From Frigidibacter mobilis (GTDB lineage Bacteria > Pseudomonadota > Alphaproteobacteria > Rhodobacterales > Rhodobacteraceae), in the NCBI RefSeq assembly GCF_001620265.1, contig NZ_CP012661.1, forward strand, positions 4,663,001-4,727,000: 64,000 nt of DNA, read 5' to 3'. The notes below the pieces were generated by a model. That model did not search any database. It was not told where the DNA came from and saw only the letters and a program-made list of their open reading frames with translations. The translations under genes were made by a program, and so were the position numbers. Shown in pieces: positions 46,736 to 56,511 of this stretch (positions are counted from its first letter, which is position 1; the number at the start of each line of letters is the position of its first letter).

Positions 46736-47149
46736 TTACTCCGGGAACTGTGCCTTGCAGCTTTCGATCTGCGCGGCGGCCACCCGGTTCAGCTCGCGCT
46801 TCTTCTCCAGCATCCCGTCGAGCTTGCGGCGTTCCTCGGCAAGGTCGATGGAGACGGGGCGGCGCACGGTGTCGGTGTAGTCGTCAAGGCACATATAGGT
46901 CGGCCCGGGCCGAAGGTTGCCGTTGGAATCCCGGATCGGGGCAGACCGGCACTGCACCCAGCGGCTGCGGGTGACGGTATATTCCTCATAGGCGAAACCG
47001 CGCGACAGGTTGGCCTGGGTCTCTTCGATCAGCCCGTTTAGCGTGCGCAGGTCGCGGGTTGCGGTGCCGATGCAGCGCTCCTGCGGGGTGCCGCAGGCGG
47101 CCAGCAGCAGTGGCAGGGCCAAGGTCAGGCGAAACAGCGGGTGTGTCAT
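46736..47149 (-). CDS. Putative lipoprotein, paralogue B
   Basis: The 137-residue protein has a lipoprotein signal (LPLLLAAC, lipobox Cys near residue 19). The body is a helical segment RDLRTLNGLIEETQANLSRG, a Cys-containing middle (CRSAPIR...YMCLDDY) and a second helix (ERRKLDGMLEKKRELNR). It is clearly related to the gene immediately upstream. Function unknown; envelope location inferred. GAGG lies 9 bases before the ATG. Confidence 0.82.
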   Translation of the reverse strand: MTHPLFRLTLALPLLLAACGTPQERCIGTATRDLRTLNGLIEETQANLSRGFAYEEYTVTRSRWVQCRSAPIRDSNGNLRPGPTYMCLDDYTDTVRRPVSIDLAEERRKLDGMLEKKRELNRVAAAQIESCKAQFPE

Positions 47150-47174
47150 GGCGGGGTTCCTCTCGCGCCCGGGG

Positions 47175-47591
47175 TCAGCCGCGGGCGGATGTGCAGGCTG
47201 CGGCGTCGGCTGCGGCGCGGCTTGCAAGCGCGGGACGTTGCTGCAGCATGGACTCCAGCTTTGCGCGCTCGGCGTCAAGGTCTATGGCGACGGGGCCGCT
47301 GCGACGCGTCGGATTGCCCCCCGAGCAGAAGCTGAGCCCGACATTTCCAGTGGAATTGCCCATGCAGAAATTGACGCTGGTATTGCCGCGCCCGCTGTTG
47401 CCGCTGCCGACGGCATAGCCGCGCGCGAGGTTCTGGCGGCTTTCGGCGATCAGCGTGTCCAGCGTGCGCAGGTCGCGGGCGGCGCTGCTGGTGCAGGCGG
47501 CGGGCTGCGCCGCGCATCCGGCAAGCGCCAGCAGGGCCAGCAGCGCGACAAGGCGGGCGGGCAGCAGGACAGAGGTAACTGGGCTGCGCAT
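47175..47591 (-). CDS. Putative lipoprotein, paralogue A
   Basis: The 138-residue protein has a lipoprotein signal (LLALAGCAAQ) and the same plan as its neighbour: RDLRTLDTLIAESRQNLARG, a middle with Cys and Gly/Asn/Ser-rich sequence (GSGNSGRGNTSVNFC), then ERAKLESMLQQRPAL. Of three consecutive ATGs the last (47591) has the best spacing to AGGA. Tandem duplication with divergence of the middle part is inferred. Confidence 0.8.
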   Translation of the reverse strand: MRSPVTSVLLPARLVALLALLALAGCAAQPAACTSSAARDLRTLDTLIAESRQNLARGYAVGSGNSGRGNTSVNFCMGNSTGNVGLSFCSGGNPTRRSGPVAIDLDAERAKLESMLQQRPALASRAAADAAACTSARG

Positions 47592-47740
47592 CATCATGGT
47601 CCTGGCTTCGGGCGCCGGTAGCGCCGTGGCGATTATAGGCGCTACCCGCGCGAACTCAAATGCCATTGCGGTGAGGCGGCGGCCTTGGCTGCCGCGGCTT
47701 GAAGATGCTAGGCAGGATCAACGACCGGGAGGAATGGCAC

Positions 47741-48640
47741 ATGGACGGCACGCAAGACGACTTCGGCGAGCGCAAGCAGCAGGCGGCGGCCTGGTTCCGC
47801 ACCCTGCGCGACCGCATCGTCGCGGGGTTCGAGGCGCTGGAGGATGCGCAGGCCACCGGCCCCTTCGCCAGCCTGCCCGCCGGGCGGTTCGAGGTGACAT
47901 TTACCCGCCGCTCGGCCGTGGGGGGCGCGGATGCCGGCGGTGGGCTGATGAGCGTGATGCGCGGCGGCCGCGTGTTCGAGAAGGTCGGCGTCAACATTTC
48001 GACCGTGCATGGCGAACTTGGCGACCGGGCGCAGAAGGCGATGGCGGCGCGCGGCGTGCCCGGCATGGCCGAGGATCCGCGGTTCTGGGCCAGCGGTATC
48101 AGCCTTGTCGCGCATATGCAGAATCCGCACACCCCCGCCGTGCACATGAACACCCGGATGTTCTGGACGCCCCATGCCTGGTGGTTCGGCGGCGGCGCGG
48201 ACCTGAACCCCTGCATCGAATATCCCGAGGATACCTCGCAGTTCCATGCCGTGCTGGCAGCGGCCTGCGACGCGCATGACCCGGGCTATTACGAGCGTTT
48301 CAAGGCCTGGGCCGACGAGTATTTCTTCGTGCCGCATCGCGGACGGGCGCGGGGTGTGGGCGGTGTGTTCTTCGACGATCTGAACACCGGCGACTGGGAG
48401 GCGGATTTCGCCTTCACCCGCGCGGTGGGCGAGGCGTTCCTGCCCTCGTTCGTGCCGGTGACCGAACGGCGCCGCGATACGCCCTGGTCCGAGGCCGACA
48501 AGGACGCCCAGCTTATCCATCGCGGGCTTTATGCCGAGTACAACCTCGTCTATGACCGCGGGACCAAGTTCGGGCTGGAAACCGGGCACGACGCCAACGC
48601 CGTGCTGATGAGCCTGCCCCCGATGGCGAAATGGGTGTGA
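47741..48640 (+). CDS. hemF: Oxygen-dependent coproporphyrinogen III oxidase
   Basis: The 299-residue enzyme converts coproporphyrinogen III to protoporphyrinogen IX using oxygen. Hallmarks are HMNTRMF, WWFGGGADLNP, the central FKAWADEYFFVPHRGR and GVGGVFFDDL, and the C-terminal ETGHDANAVLMSLPP. The ATG at 47741 has GGAGG 9 bases upstream. It complements HemN at 30.1 kb for aerobic growth. It overlaps the next small gene by 10 bp. Confidence 0.97.
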   Translation: MDGTQDDFGERKQQAAAWFRTLRDRIVAGFEALEDAQATGPFASLPAGRFEVTFTRRSAVGGADAGGGLMSVMRGGRVFEKVGVNISTVHGELGDRAQKAMAARGVPGMAEDPRFWASGISLVAHMQNPHTPAVHMNTRMFWTPHAWWFGGGADLNPCIEYPEDTSQFHAVLAAACDAHDPGYYERFKAWADEYFFVPHRGRARGVGGVFFDDLNTGDWEADFAFTRAVGEAFLPSFVPVTERRRDTPWSEADKDAQLIHRGLYAEYNLVYDRGTKFGLETGHDANAVLMSLPPMAKWV

Positions 48641-48987
48641 CCGTGACCGCAGATATCGAGATTCGCGTCGCCTATTGCGAGGCGCTGGACGAGGACGGTG
48701 AAGTTCTGGCAGCCTTCGCCACCAGTGACGACCCGGATGATGGCTATGCCCTGTTCCGGCAGGATGGCGCCAAGCTGTGGCTGGAGGTCAGCGACGAGAT
48801 CTTCGGCGCCCATGACGCAATCGAGACGATCACGGTCGGGGATGACCTGATCGCTCTCGTCGTGCGCCCGGCGATGGTGGCGCGGCTTGGCATGATCCGC
48901 AGCGTCGAGATCACCCCCGCCGCCGAGGTCGAGGGCTGGGCCGAGGCGGTGGCGCTGCTGCGCAGGATGCTGCCCGCTGACGCCTAG
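48631..48987 (+). CDS. Hypothetical protein, weak resemblance to Imm10-type proteins
   Basis: The 118-residue acidic protein overlaps the hemF stop and converges on hemE. The segment [22 protein letters not shown] followed by [15 protein letters not shown] recalls the Imm10 immunity family (a YxExxDQ...I-x-I pattern), but I cannot confirm this and no toxin gene is adjacent. The start could also be the GTG at 48642. Confidence 0.65.
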   Translation: MGVTVTADIEIRVAYCEALDEDGEVLAAFATSDDPDDGYALFRQDGAKLWLEVSDEIFGAHDAIETITVGDDLIALVVRPAMVARLGMIRSVEITPAAEVEGWAEAVALLRRMLPADA

Positions 48988-50027
48988 GCGCTGCGCACTG
49001 CCGCGATCATCGCCGCCACGTTCTCGGGGTCGGCATCGGGGGTGATCCCGTGGCCGAGGTTGAAGATATGCGGCCCGCCGCGGAAGGTGCGCACGATGCG
49101 CTGCGCCTCGTCCACCAGCGCCTGCCCGCCGGTGACCATGTGCTGCGGCGCAAGGTTGCCCTGCACGCAACCATCGACCTGTACGTTCGCTGCGGCCCAG
49201 TCGGCGCTGACGGAATTGTCCAGCGCCACGCAATCGGCGCCGGTCGCCCTGGCAAAGCCGATATAGCCCTCCCCCGCCTCGCGCGGGAAGGCGATGACGG
49301 GCAGGCCCGGATGGCGGTCCTTCAGCGCGGCGATGATCCTGCGGGTGGGCTCCACCGCAAATTCGGTGAAGTCCGCGCCCTTCAGCGACCCGGCCCAGCT
49401 GTCGAACAGCTTCACCACCTCGGCCCCTGCCGCTACCTGCATCGACAGGTATTCCACCGTCGCATCCGTCAAGAGGTCGATCAGGGCGGCAAAGGTGGCG
49501 CGGTCGGCGGCCTTCAGCGCGTGCGCAGGGCCCTGGTCCCTGGTGCCGCGACCGGCGATCATGTAGGTGGCCACCGTCCAGGGCGCGCCGGCAAAGCCGA
49601 TCAGCGTGGTTTCGCCCGGCAGCTCGCGCGACAGGATGCGCACGGTTTCATAGATTGGCGCCAGATGGTCGTGGATATCGTCGCGGCCCTTCAGCGCGCG
49701 CAGCCCTTCGGCCCCGGTGATGGTCGACAGGCGCGGCCCCTCGCCGGTCTCGAACCACAGCTCGGCCCCAAGCGCCTGCGGCAGCAGCAGGATATCGGCA
49801 AACAGGATCGCCGCGTCAAAGCCGAAGCGGCGGATGGGCTGCAACGTGACCTCGGCCGCCAGTTCGGAATTGTAGCACAGCGACAGGAAGTCCCCGGCCT
49901 GCGCGCGGGTGGCGCGGTATTCGGGCAGGTAGCGCCCGGCCTGCCGCATCATCCAGATCGGCGGCACTGGCAGCGTTTCGCCGGCAAGGGCACGCAGGAT
50001 GGTCTTGTCGGATCTGGCAACGGTCAT
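48984..50027 (-). CDS. hemE: Uroporphyrinogen decarboxylase
   Basis: The 347-residue enzyme makes coproporphyrinogen III from uroporphyrinogen III. It shows the substrate-binding N-terminus [17 protein letters not shown], the active-site FDSWAGSL region and the C-terminal [20 protein letters not shown] lies about 11 bases upstream of the ATG. It is divergent from hemC across about 100 bp, so the two may share a control region. Confidence 0.97.
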   Translation of the reverse strand: MTVARSDKTILRALAGETLPVPPIWMMRQAGRYLPEYRATRAQAGDFLSLCYNSELAAEVTLQPIRRFGFDAAILFADILLLPQALGAELWFETGEGPRLSTITGAEGLRALKGRDDIHDHLAPIYETVRILSRELPGETTLIGFAGAPWTVATYMIAGRGTRDQGPAHALKAADRATFAALIDLLTDATVEYLSMQVAAGAEVVKLFDSWAGSLKGADFTEFAVEPTRRIIAALKDRHPGLPVIAFPREAGEGYIGFARATGADCVALDNSVSADWAAANVQVDGCVQGNLAPQHMVTGGQALVDEAQRIVRTFRGGPHIFNLGHGITPDADPENVAAMIAAVRSA

Positions 50028-50126
50028 CGGATCAGCTCCCTTTTGTCGCCCTTCATCGCCGGGTGCGGCGCGATGTCAAGCAGCACGGCCATTGCGCGGG
50101 CCTTTTGCCGCGGATATGCCGGGGTC

Positions 50127-51065
50127 ATGCAGATGCCAGACGCAAAATCCCCGCTGAAGATCGGTACCCGTGGCTCGCCGCTGGCGCTGGCGCAGGCGTT
50201 CGAGACCCGCCGCCGCCTGATGGACGCCCACGGCCTGCCCGAGGACGCGTTCGAGATCGTCATCATCAAGACGACGGGCGACAAGGTGCAGGACCGCGCG
50301 CTGAAAGAGATCGGCGGCAAGGGCCTGTTCACGAAAGAGATCGAGGAAGCGCTGACGGCGGGCGGCATCGACATCGCCGTGCATTCGATGAAGGACATGC
50401 CGGTGGACCAGCCCGAGGGGCTGCTGATCGACTGCTACCTGCCGCGCGAGGATGTGCGCGATGCCTTCGTCTCGCCGCAGGTCGCGCGGCTGATGGACCT
50501 GCCGCAGGGCGCGGTGGTCGGATCGTCGAGCCTGCGGCGGCGCGCGCAGCTGGCCTACCGGCGTCCCGACCTGCAACTGGTGGAGTTCCGCGGGAACGTG
50601 CAGACCCGGTTGAAGAAACTCGGCGAAGGCGTTGCAATGGCGACGTTTCTGGCGATGGCGGGGCTGAACCGGCTGGGCATGGCGCAGGTTGCGCAAAGCG
50701 CCATCGAGGTGGACGAGATGCTGCCCGCCGTGGCGCAGGGCGCCATCGGGATCGAGCGGCGGGCGGTGGACGAGCGGGCGGCGTTCCTGCTGGCCGCGAT
50801 CCATGACACGCCCACCGGGCACCGGCTGGCGGCAGAGCGGGCTTACCTCGCGGCGCTGGACGGCTCTTGCGAAACCCCGATTGCCGGGCTGGCGGTGCTG
50901 GAGGATGGTCAGGTCCATCTGCGCGGCGAGATCCTGCGGCCCGACGGGTCTGAGTCGATCACCGGCGAGGCGCGCGGCAGCATTGCCGATGCCGCCGACC
51001 TGGGCGCCGATCTGGCGCGGCGGCTGCTGGCGCAGGCGCCGGCCGGGTTCTTCGACTGGCGCTGA
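50127..51065 (+). CDS. hemC: Porphobilinogen deaminase (hydroxymethylbilane synthase)
   Basis: The 312-residue enzyme polymerises four porphobilinogens. Asp90 (HSMKDMP) is the catalytic acid, Cys248 (DGSCETPIAG) carries the dipyrromethane cofactor, and the cofactor-binding VGSSSLRRRAQL and FRGNVQTRL are present. A second ATG at 50133 is also possible. The frame stays open about 1 kb upstream, but that is antisense to hemE. Confidence 0.97.
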   Translation: MQMPDAKSPLKIGTRGSPLALAQAFETRRRLMDAHGLPEDAFEIVIIKTTGDKVQDRALKEIGGKGLFTKEIEEALTAGGIDIAVHSMKDMPVDQPEGLLIDCYLPREDVRDAFVSPQVARLMDLPQGAVVGSSSLRRRAQLAYRRPDLQLVEFRGNVQTRLKKLGEGVAMATFLAMAGLNRLGMAQVAQSAIEVDEMLPAVAQGAIGIERRAVDERAAFLLAAIHDTPTGHRLAAERAYLAALDGSCETPIAGLAVLEDGQVHLRGEILRPDGSESITGEARGSIADAADLGADLARRLLAQAPAGFFDWR

Positions 51066-51071
51066 GCCGGG

Positions 51072-52470
51072 CTACGCCACCGTCTTGCCGGGTTGAGCAC
51101 GCGGCCTGGGTCCAGCGCGGCGCGGATGGCGCGCATCGCCTCCAGCGCGACCGGGTCCTTGTGGGCCTGCAGCGTTGCCAGCTTTGACCGGCCGATGCCG
51201 TGCTCGGCGGAAAACGATCCGCCAAGCCCCACTGCCACCTCGGCCACCGCGGCGCGGATCTCGACCTGCAAGGCCAGGTCGTCGCGGGAGGGATAGGCGG
51301 TGTAGTGGATGTTGCCATCCCCCAGATGCGCCACCACCAGCTCGCCCGCTTCGGGGTCAAGCGCCGCCAGCCGGGCGGTCATCGCATCCAGAAACGCCTG
51401 CAGCCGGTCCAGCGGCAAGGCCACATCGGTATCGACCAGCACCGCCGCGGTGAAGGTGATCTCGGCCGCCGCTTCGCGCCGCGCCCACATCTCGCGCCGC
51501 TGCGCCTCGGTCTGGGCGATGACCGCATCCAGCAGCGCGCCGTCTTCCAGCGCCTCGGCCAGCACCTCCTCCAGATGGGTCACGACCGGCAGGGCGCCAT
51601 CGGGCCGGGGGTGGCATCGCGGGGCGCGGTGGCCCCGACCTCGACCAGCACCGTCACCGGATGGATCTCGCCAAAGGGTTGGCGCAGGTCGGGGCGGTGC
51701 CGCGCCAGCCGGGCCATATAGGCGGCGGGCATGAACTCATAGGCCTCGACCGCGCCGCCGGTTTCGGCCTGCAGCCGGTTCAGCAGCGCCAGCGCGCCAT
51801 CCAGCGAGGACAGCGCCAGCGTGGCGGTGGCATAGGCCCTTGGCGCGGGCACCAGCTTCAGCACCGCGGCGGTGATGATGCCAAGCGTGCCTTCCGCCCC
51901 GATCACCAGATCGCGCAGCGAATAGCCGGTGTTGTCCTTGTGCAGCGCGCCCATCAGGTCCATCACCTGCCCGTCGGCCAGCACCACCTCCACCCCCAGC
52001 ACCAGCGCGCGGGTGGTGCCATAGCGCAGCACGTTCGACCCGCCGGCATTGGTGGAAATCACGCCGCCGATGGTGGCCGAGCCCTTCGCGCCGAAGGTCA
52101 GCGGGAAGGCCAGCCCATGCTCGGCGGCGGCGGCGTGCATCGCCTCCAGTATCAAGCCCGCCTCGACTACCGCCACCCGCGCCGCAGGGCGGATCTCGCG
52201 GATGCGGTTCATCCGGGCCAGCGACAGCATCAGCGCGCCTTCCGCATAGGTGCCGCCGTTCAGGCCGGTGTTGCCGCCGACGGGCACCACCTTCGTGCCG
52301 GTCTCGCCGGCCAGCCGCAGGATCGCTGCCACCTCGGCCGTATTGGCCGGGCGCGCGACGGCCAGAGGCGTCCAGCGGTAATGCCCGGTCCATTCCCGGC
52401 ACCAGGGCGCCATGTCGGCGCCGGTCAGCACATTCTCGGCGCCGATCAGGCTGCGCAGTCGGTCAAGCAT
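51072..52470 (-). CDS. FAD-binding oxidase, glycolate oxidase GlcD/D-lactate dehydrogenase type (two frameshifts)
   Basis: The N-terminal FAD-binding domain (VGGNTGLNGGTY, GGVISTNAGGSN) reads from the ATG at 52470, 6 bases after GGAGG. The C-terminal catalytic domain (VAHLGDGNIHYT, FSAEHGIGRSKL) reads in another frame. A missing base at about 51600 (GGCCCGATGG instead of GGCCCCGATGG) joins them as ATPGPDGALPVVTHLEEVL. A second loss at about 51092 (CCCGGCAAG) restores the usual end LNPGKTVA and the TAG at 51072. The joined protein is about 466 residues, normal for D-2-hydroxyacid dehydrogenases. Exact substrate unknown. Confidence 0.88.
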
Positions 52471-52568
52471 CAAACCCTCCATTTGGCGGAACTTGTCGGT
52501 TTCCTGACGCGGATTGACCAGAGGCGAAATGCTCCGCGGTGCAGCATTGCCGGAAAGGAGCCACATCC

Positions 52569-54605
52569 ATGCGCAATGATCCGCTGCTGCAGCCCTATCG
52601 CCTCAAGCATCTGGTGCTGAAGAATCGCCTGATGTCCACCGCGCATGAACCGGCCTATTCCGAGGACGGGATGCCGACGGATCGCTACCGGCTCTATCAC
52701 CGCGAAAAGGCGAAGGGGGGCATCGCGCTGACGATGACGGCGGGGTCTGCGGTGGTGTCGCCCGACAGCCCCGAGGCGTTCGGCAACCTGCATGCCTACA
52801 AGGACGAGATCGTGCCCTGGCTGCGGCGGCTGGCGGATGACTGCCACGACGAAGGCTGCGCGGTGATGATCCAGATCACCCATCTGGGCCGCCGCACCGG
52901 CTGGAACAAGGCCGACTGGCTGCCGGTGCTGTCGGCCAGTCCGGTGCGCGAGGCGGCGCACCGGGCTTTCCCGAAACAGGCCGAAGACTGGGACATTACC
53001 CGCATCGTTGCCGATTACGCCGCGGCGGCGCAGCGGATGCAGGCGGCGGGGCTCGACGGAATCGAGTTCGAGGCCTACGGGCATTTCATGGACAGCTTCT
53101 GGTCCCCCGCCACCAACCGGCGCGAGGATGAGTGGGGCGGCAGCCTGGACAACCGGCTGCGGTTCACCTGGGCGGTAATCGACGCGGTGCGCGCGGCGAC
53201 GGGGCCGGAGTTCATCGTCGGCATCCGCATGGTGGCGGATGAGGATTGGGACAAGGGCCTGAGCCGCGCCGAGGGGGTGGAGATCGCGCAGCGGATCGCC
53301 GCCAGCGGCAAGTTCGATTTCATCAACCTGATCCGCGGCCATATCGACAGCGACGCCGCGCTGACCGGGGTGATCCCGATCCAGGGCATGGCCAGCGCCC
53401 CGCATCTGGATTTCGCCGGCGAGGTGCGGGCGGCGACCGGCGTGCCGATGTTCCATGCGGCGCGCATTCCCGATGTGGCGACCGCCCGCCACGCCATCGC
53501 CAGTGGCAAGCTGGACATGGTGGGCATGACTCGCGCCCATATCGCCGATCCGCATATCGCGGCGAAGGTGGCGGCGGGGCTGGAGGACCGGATCCGCCCC
53601 TGCGTGGGGGCGACCTATTGCCTCGACCGGATCTATGAGGGCGGCGGCGCGCTGTGCATCCACAACGCCGCAACCGGGCGCGAGGCGAAGATGCCGCATG
53701 TGATCGCGCGCGCGCCGGTGCCGCGCCGGGTGGTCGTCGTCGGCGCCGGCCCCGCGGGGCTGGAGGCCGCGCGGGTGGCGGGCGAGCGCGGGCACAGCGT
53801 GACGGTGCTGGAGGCCGCAGCGCAGGCGGGCGGGCAGGTGGGCCTCCTGGTGCAGAACCCGCGGCGGCGCGAGATGATCGGCATCATCGACTGGCGGCTT
53901 GCGGAACTGGAGCGGCTGGGGGTGGAACTGCGCTTCAACAGCTATGCCGAGGCCGAGGACGTGCTGGCGCTGGCGCCGGACATGGTGGTGGTCGCCACCG
54001 GCGGGCTGCCGCAATCGCCCGAGGCCGAGGGGGTGGAACTGGCGATCAGCAGCTGGGACGTGATCTCGGGCGCTGTAAAACCGCAGGGGCGGGTGCTGGT
54101 CTATGACGATGGTGGCGCCCATGCCGGGATCACCGCTGCCGAGATGCTGGCCCGCGCCGGGGCCGAGGTGGAGCTGGTCACGCCGGAACGGATGCTCTCG
54201 CCCGATATCGGCGGCATGAACGTGGTGCCCTACCTCAAGGCCCTGCACGAGACTGGCACCCGCATCACACCGGCGCTGCGGCTGGCGGCGATCCGGCGCG
54301 AGGGCAATGGGCTGCTGGCGCTGCTGGGGTCGGATTTCGCGCCGGGATCGGTGCAGGAGCGGCGGGTGGATCATGTGGTGGTCGAACACGGCACCTCGCC
54401 GCTGGATGATCTGTATTTCGCGCTGAAGCCGGGTAGCCGCAATCTGGGCGCGGTGGACTACACGGCGCTGATCGGCGAGGGGGAGGTGCTGCCTCTGGTC
54501 AATCCGGCGGGCAGCTACGGGCTCTACCGGATCGGCGACGCGGTGCAGGCAAGGAATATCCATGCCGGGATCTATGAGGCGCTGCGGTTTGGGATCAGGT
54601 GGTAG
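52569..54605 (+). CDS. NADH:flavin oxidoreductase, TMADH/StcD-like (putative N-methylproline-type demethylase)
   Basis: The 678-residue protein has an N-terminal FMN TIM barrel of the old yellow enzyme family (residues ~1-350), an iron-sulfur segment, then an FAD/NAD(P)-binding region (VVVVGAGPAGLEAARVAGE near residue 390). In the cluster segment CVGATYCLDRIYEGG...LC, only three of the four cysteines of trimethylamine dehydrogenase are present; the second is Ala. Relatives demethylate N-methylated amines such as N-methylproline. AAGGAG precedes the ATG at 52569. Substrate is inferred. Confidence 0.85.
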   Translation: MRNDPLLQPYRLKHLVLKNRLMSTAHEPAYSEDGMPTDRYRLYHREKAKGGIALTMTAGSAVVSPDSPEAFGNLHAYKDEIVPWLRRLADDCHDEGCAVMIQITHLGRRTGWNKADWLPVLSASPVREAAHRAFPKQAEDWDITRIVADYAAAAQRMQAAGLDGIEFEAYGHFMDSFWSPATNRREDEWGGSLDNRLRFTWAVIDAVRAATGPEFIVGIRMVADEDWDKGLSRAEGVEIAQRIAASGKFDFINLIRGHIDSDAALTGVIPIQGMASAPHLDFAGEVRAATGVPMFHAARIPDVATARHAIASGKLDMVGMTRAHIADPHIAAKVAAGLEDRIRPCVGATYCLDRIYEGGGALCIHNAATGREAKMPHVIARAPVPRRVVVVGAGPAGLEAARVAGERGHSVTVLEAAAQAGGQVGLLVQNPRRREMIGIIDWRLAELERLGVELRFNSYAEAEDVLALAPDMVVVATGGLPQSPEAEGVELAISSWDVISGAVKPQGRVLVYDDGGAHAGITAAEMLARAGAEVELVTPERMLSPDIGGMNVVPYLKALHETGTRITPALRLAAIRREGNGLLALLGSDFAPGSVQERRVDHVVVEHGTSPLDDLYFALKPGSRNLGAVDYTALIGEGEVLPLVNPAGSYGLYRIGDAVQARNIHAGIYEALRFGIRW

Positions 54606-54815
54606 GGGCTTGCCGCCTTATGCCGCGCAACGCTTGCCTTCATCAGAATTTGGAGCCGTGGGGCCAGGCGGTACCCTCCCCCTTGCCCTGCGGCTCGCGG
54701 CGGGGACAAGCCGGGAAACCGCGCGGGCTATGGCGGGCCCCGCTCTCGCGGACGTGGGTTGACCTGGGGCGGCGCGCGGCGGACCATCCAAAGCAATCAG
54801 GCAAGGAGGGTTGCG

Positions 54816-55493
54816 ATGCGGATGGCACCGATCATGGCGCTGCTGGCGGGCATGGCCAGCGCGGCGGCGGCGCAGGAGGCCGCGCCGCCGGCCTTCGACC
54901 CGGCGCCGACGCAGGCCCCGGCCGGGCGCTATGCGCTGGACCTGTCGCACGGGCGGCTGATCTTCCGCGTCAGCCATCTGGGCTTTTCCAACTATACCGC
55001 GCTCTTCACCCGCTTTGCCGCCGAGCTGGACTTCGACCCCGCCAACCCCGAGGCGATGGTGCTGACTGCCACCGTCGATCCGGCCTCCATCGAGACCCAT
55101 TTCCCCGACCCGGAATTCGACTTCAACGCCTATCTGGCGGGCCCGGATTTTCTGGATGCGGCGGCCTTTCCCGAGATCGCCTTCACCTCGACCCGCGTGC
55201 GGATGACCGCGCCGGACAAGGCGGCGGTAACGGGGGATCTGACGCTGCACGGGGTGACACGGCCGATCACCCTGCGTGTCACCTTCAACGGCGGCTATGC
55301 GCCGCAAAGTTTCGACCCGGGCGGGGCGCGCATCGGGTTTTCGGCACTGGGCACGCTGTTCCGGTCCGATTTCGGCATCGACATGGGCATCCCGGCCCCG
55401 GGCACCACGCTGGGGGTCTCCGATGCGGTGGAGATCGTGATCGAGGCGGAGTTCATCAACCCCGATGCCTCGGGCGGGCAGGTGGGGCCCTAG
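54816..55493 (+). CDS. YceI family periplasmic lipid-binding protein
   Basis: The 225-residue protein has a signal peptide (cut after ASAAAAQ) and the YceI lipocalin-like fold. It contains RYALDLSHGRLIFRVSHLGF (SxIxFxVxHLGF pattern), TVDPASIETH and GDLTLHGVTRPITLRVTFNG. YceI proteins bind isoprenoid or quinone-like lipids in the periplasm. GGAGG lies 8 bases before the ATG. Its TAG stop is part of the CTAG target where the downstream insertion sequence inserted. Confidence 0.93.
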   Translation: MRMAPIMALLAGMASAAAAQEAAPPAFDPAPTQAPAGRYALDLSHGRLIFRVSHLGFSNYTALFTRFAAELDFDPANPEAMVLTATVDPASIETHFPDPEFDFNAYLAGPDFLDAAAFPEIAFTSTRVRMTAPDKAAVTGDLTLHGVTRPITLRVTFNGGYAPQSFDPGGARIGFSALGTLFRSDFGIDMGIPAPGTTLGVSDAVEIVIEAEFINPDASGGQVGP

Positions 55494-55494
55494 C
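55489..55494. repeat. Target site duplication, left copy
   Basis: CCTAGC, identical to 56512-56517. The NCTAGN pattern and 6-bp size match IS481-type target choice. Confidence 0.85.
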
Positions 55495-56511
55495 TGTGAA
55501 GTCTCAGGAGGTTGTTCACCCGGAAGGGGGTTAGGCTGCAATCGCCAAACTCCAGCCGAGGACCCCGAAGGATGAACAACCCGCATCATGGTGCCCGTCT
55601 CACGGTTCACAGTCGAGAGCAGATCGTTGCCCGGATTGCCGCCGGCCAGAGCGCCGCGGAGGTGGCGCAGGCCTTCGCGGTGTCGGTGCGCACGGTCCGC
55701 AAATGGCTTGCCCGGTTCCGCGCGGGCGGACATGCGGCGCTGACCAATCGCGCCAGCGCGCCTGTCCGCGTGGCCCGGCGGTTGTCCGAGGCGAGGGTCG
55801 CGTTGATCGCGTTCCTGCGCCGGTCCCTGCGCCTGACCGGGGCCGCGATTGCCGACAAGCTCGGGCTGGCGCGTTCGACGGTCGCGCGCTGGCTGCACCG
55901 GGAGGGGCTGGGCCTTCTGGCGCGCATTGACCCGCCCGAGCCGGTGCGCCGCTATCAGCGCGAGCGGCCGGGCGAGCTGATCCATCTCGATATCAAGAAG
56001 TTGGGTCGGTTCGCCCAGCCAGGCCACCGGGTCACGCGGACACGGGTCGGATGCCGCAACCGTGGTGCCGGCTGGGACTTCGTGCATGTAGCCGTCGATG
56101 ACGCGACCCGCCTAGCCTATGTCGAGGTGCTGGAGAACGAGCGCAAGGACACCACCACCGGCTTCCTCTTGCGCGCCCTGAGGTGGTTCCGGGCCCGAGG
56201 CATCCAGGTGGAGCGGGTGATGACAGACAATGGCAGTGCCTACCGCTCCCGCCGCTTCGCCAAGGCTCTGCGCCTGCTGGCCATCCGGCACATCTTCACC
56301 CGGCCTTACACCCCGAAAACCAATGGCAAGGCCGAGCGGTTCATCCAGACCCTTCTGCGCGAATGGGCCTACGGCCTCGCACATCCAACCTCAGCCGCCA
56401 GAAACGCAGACCTGACACGATGGATTGACTGGTTCAACCGATCACGACCACACTCCGCCCTCAACGGCATATCGCCCCTAACGCGGGTGAACAACCTGAT
56501 GAGACTTCACA
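55495..56511 (+). mobile_element. IS481-family insertion sequence, complete, 1017 bp
   Basis: Terminal inverted repeats at 55495-55522 and 56484-56511 match at 26 of 28 bases (both start TGTGAAGTCTCA when read inward; the mismatch is GG/TC at positions 13-14). A 6-bp CCTAGC duplication flanks it. One transposase gene fills the element. The ends, target duplication and intact gene suggest a recent, possibly active insertion. Confidence 0.92.

Noticed and set aside
49050..50126. Open frame on the plus strand upstream of hemC
   Set aside because: Antisense to hemE, whose product is unambiguous. The hemC start at 50127 gives the full family length.
52470..54563. 697-codon open frame on the minus strand
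   Set aside because: His/Arg/Pro-rich translation antisense to the flavoenzyme gene at 52569-54605, which has clear FMN and FAD motifs.
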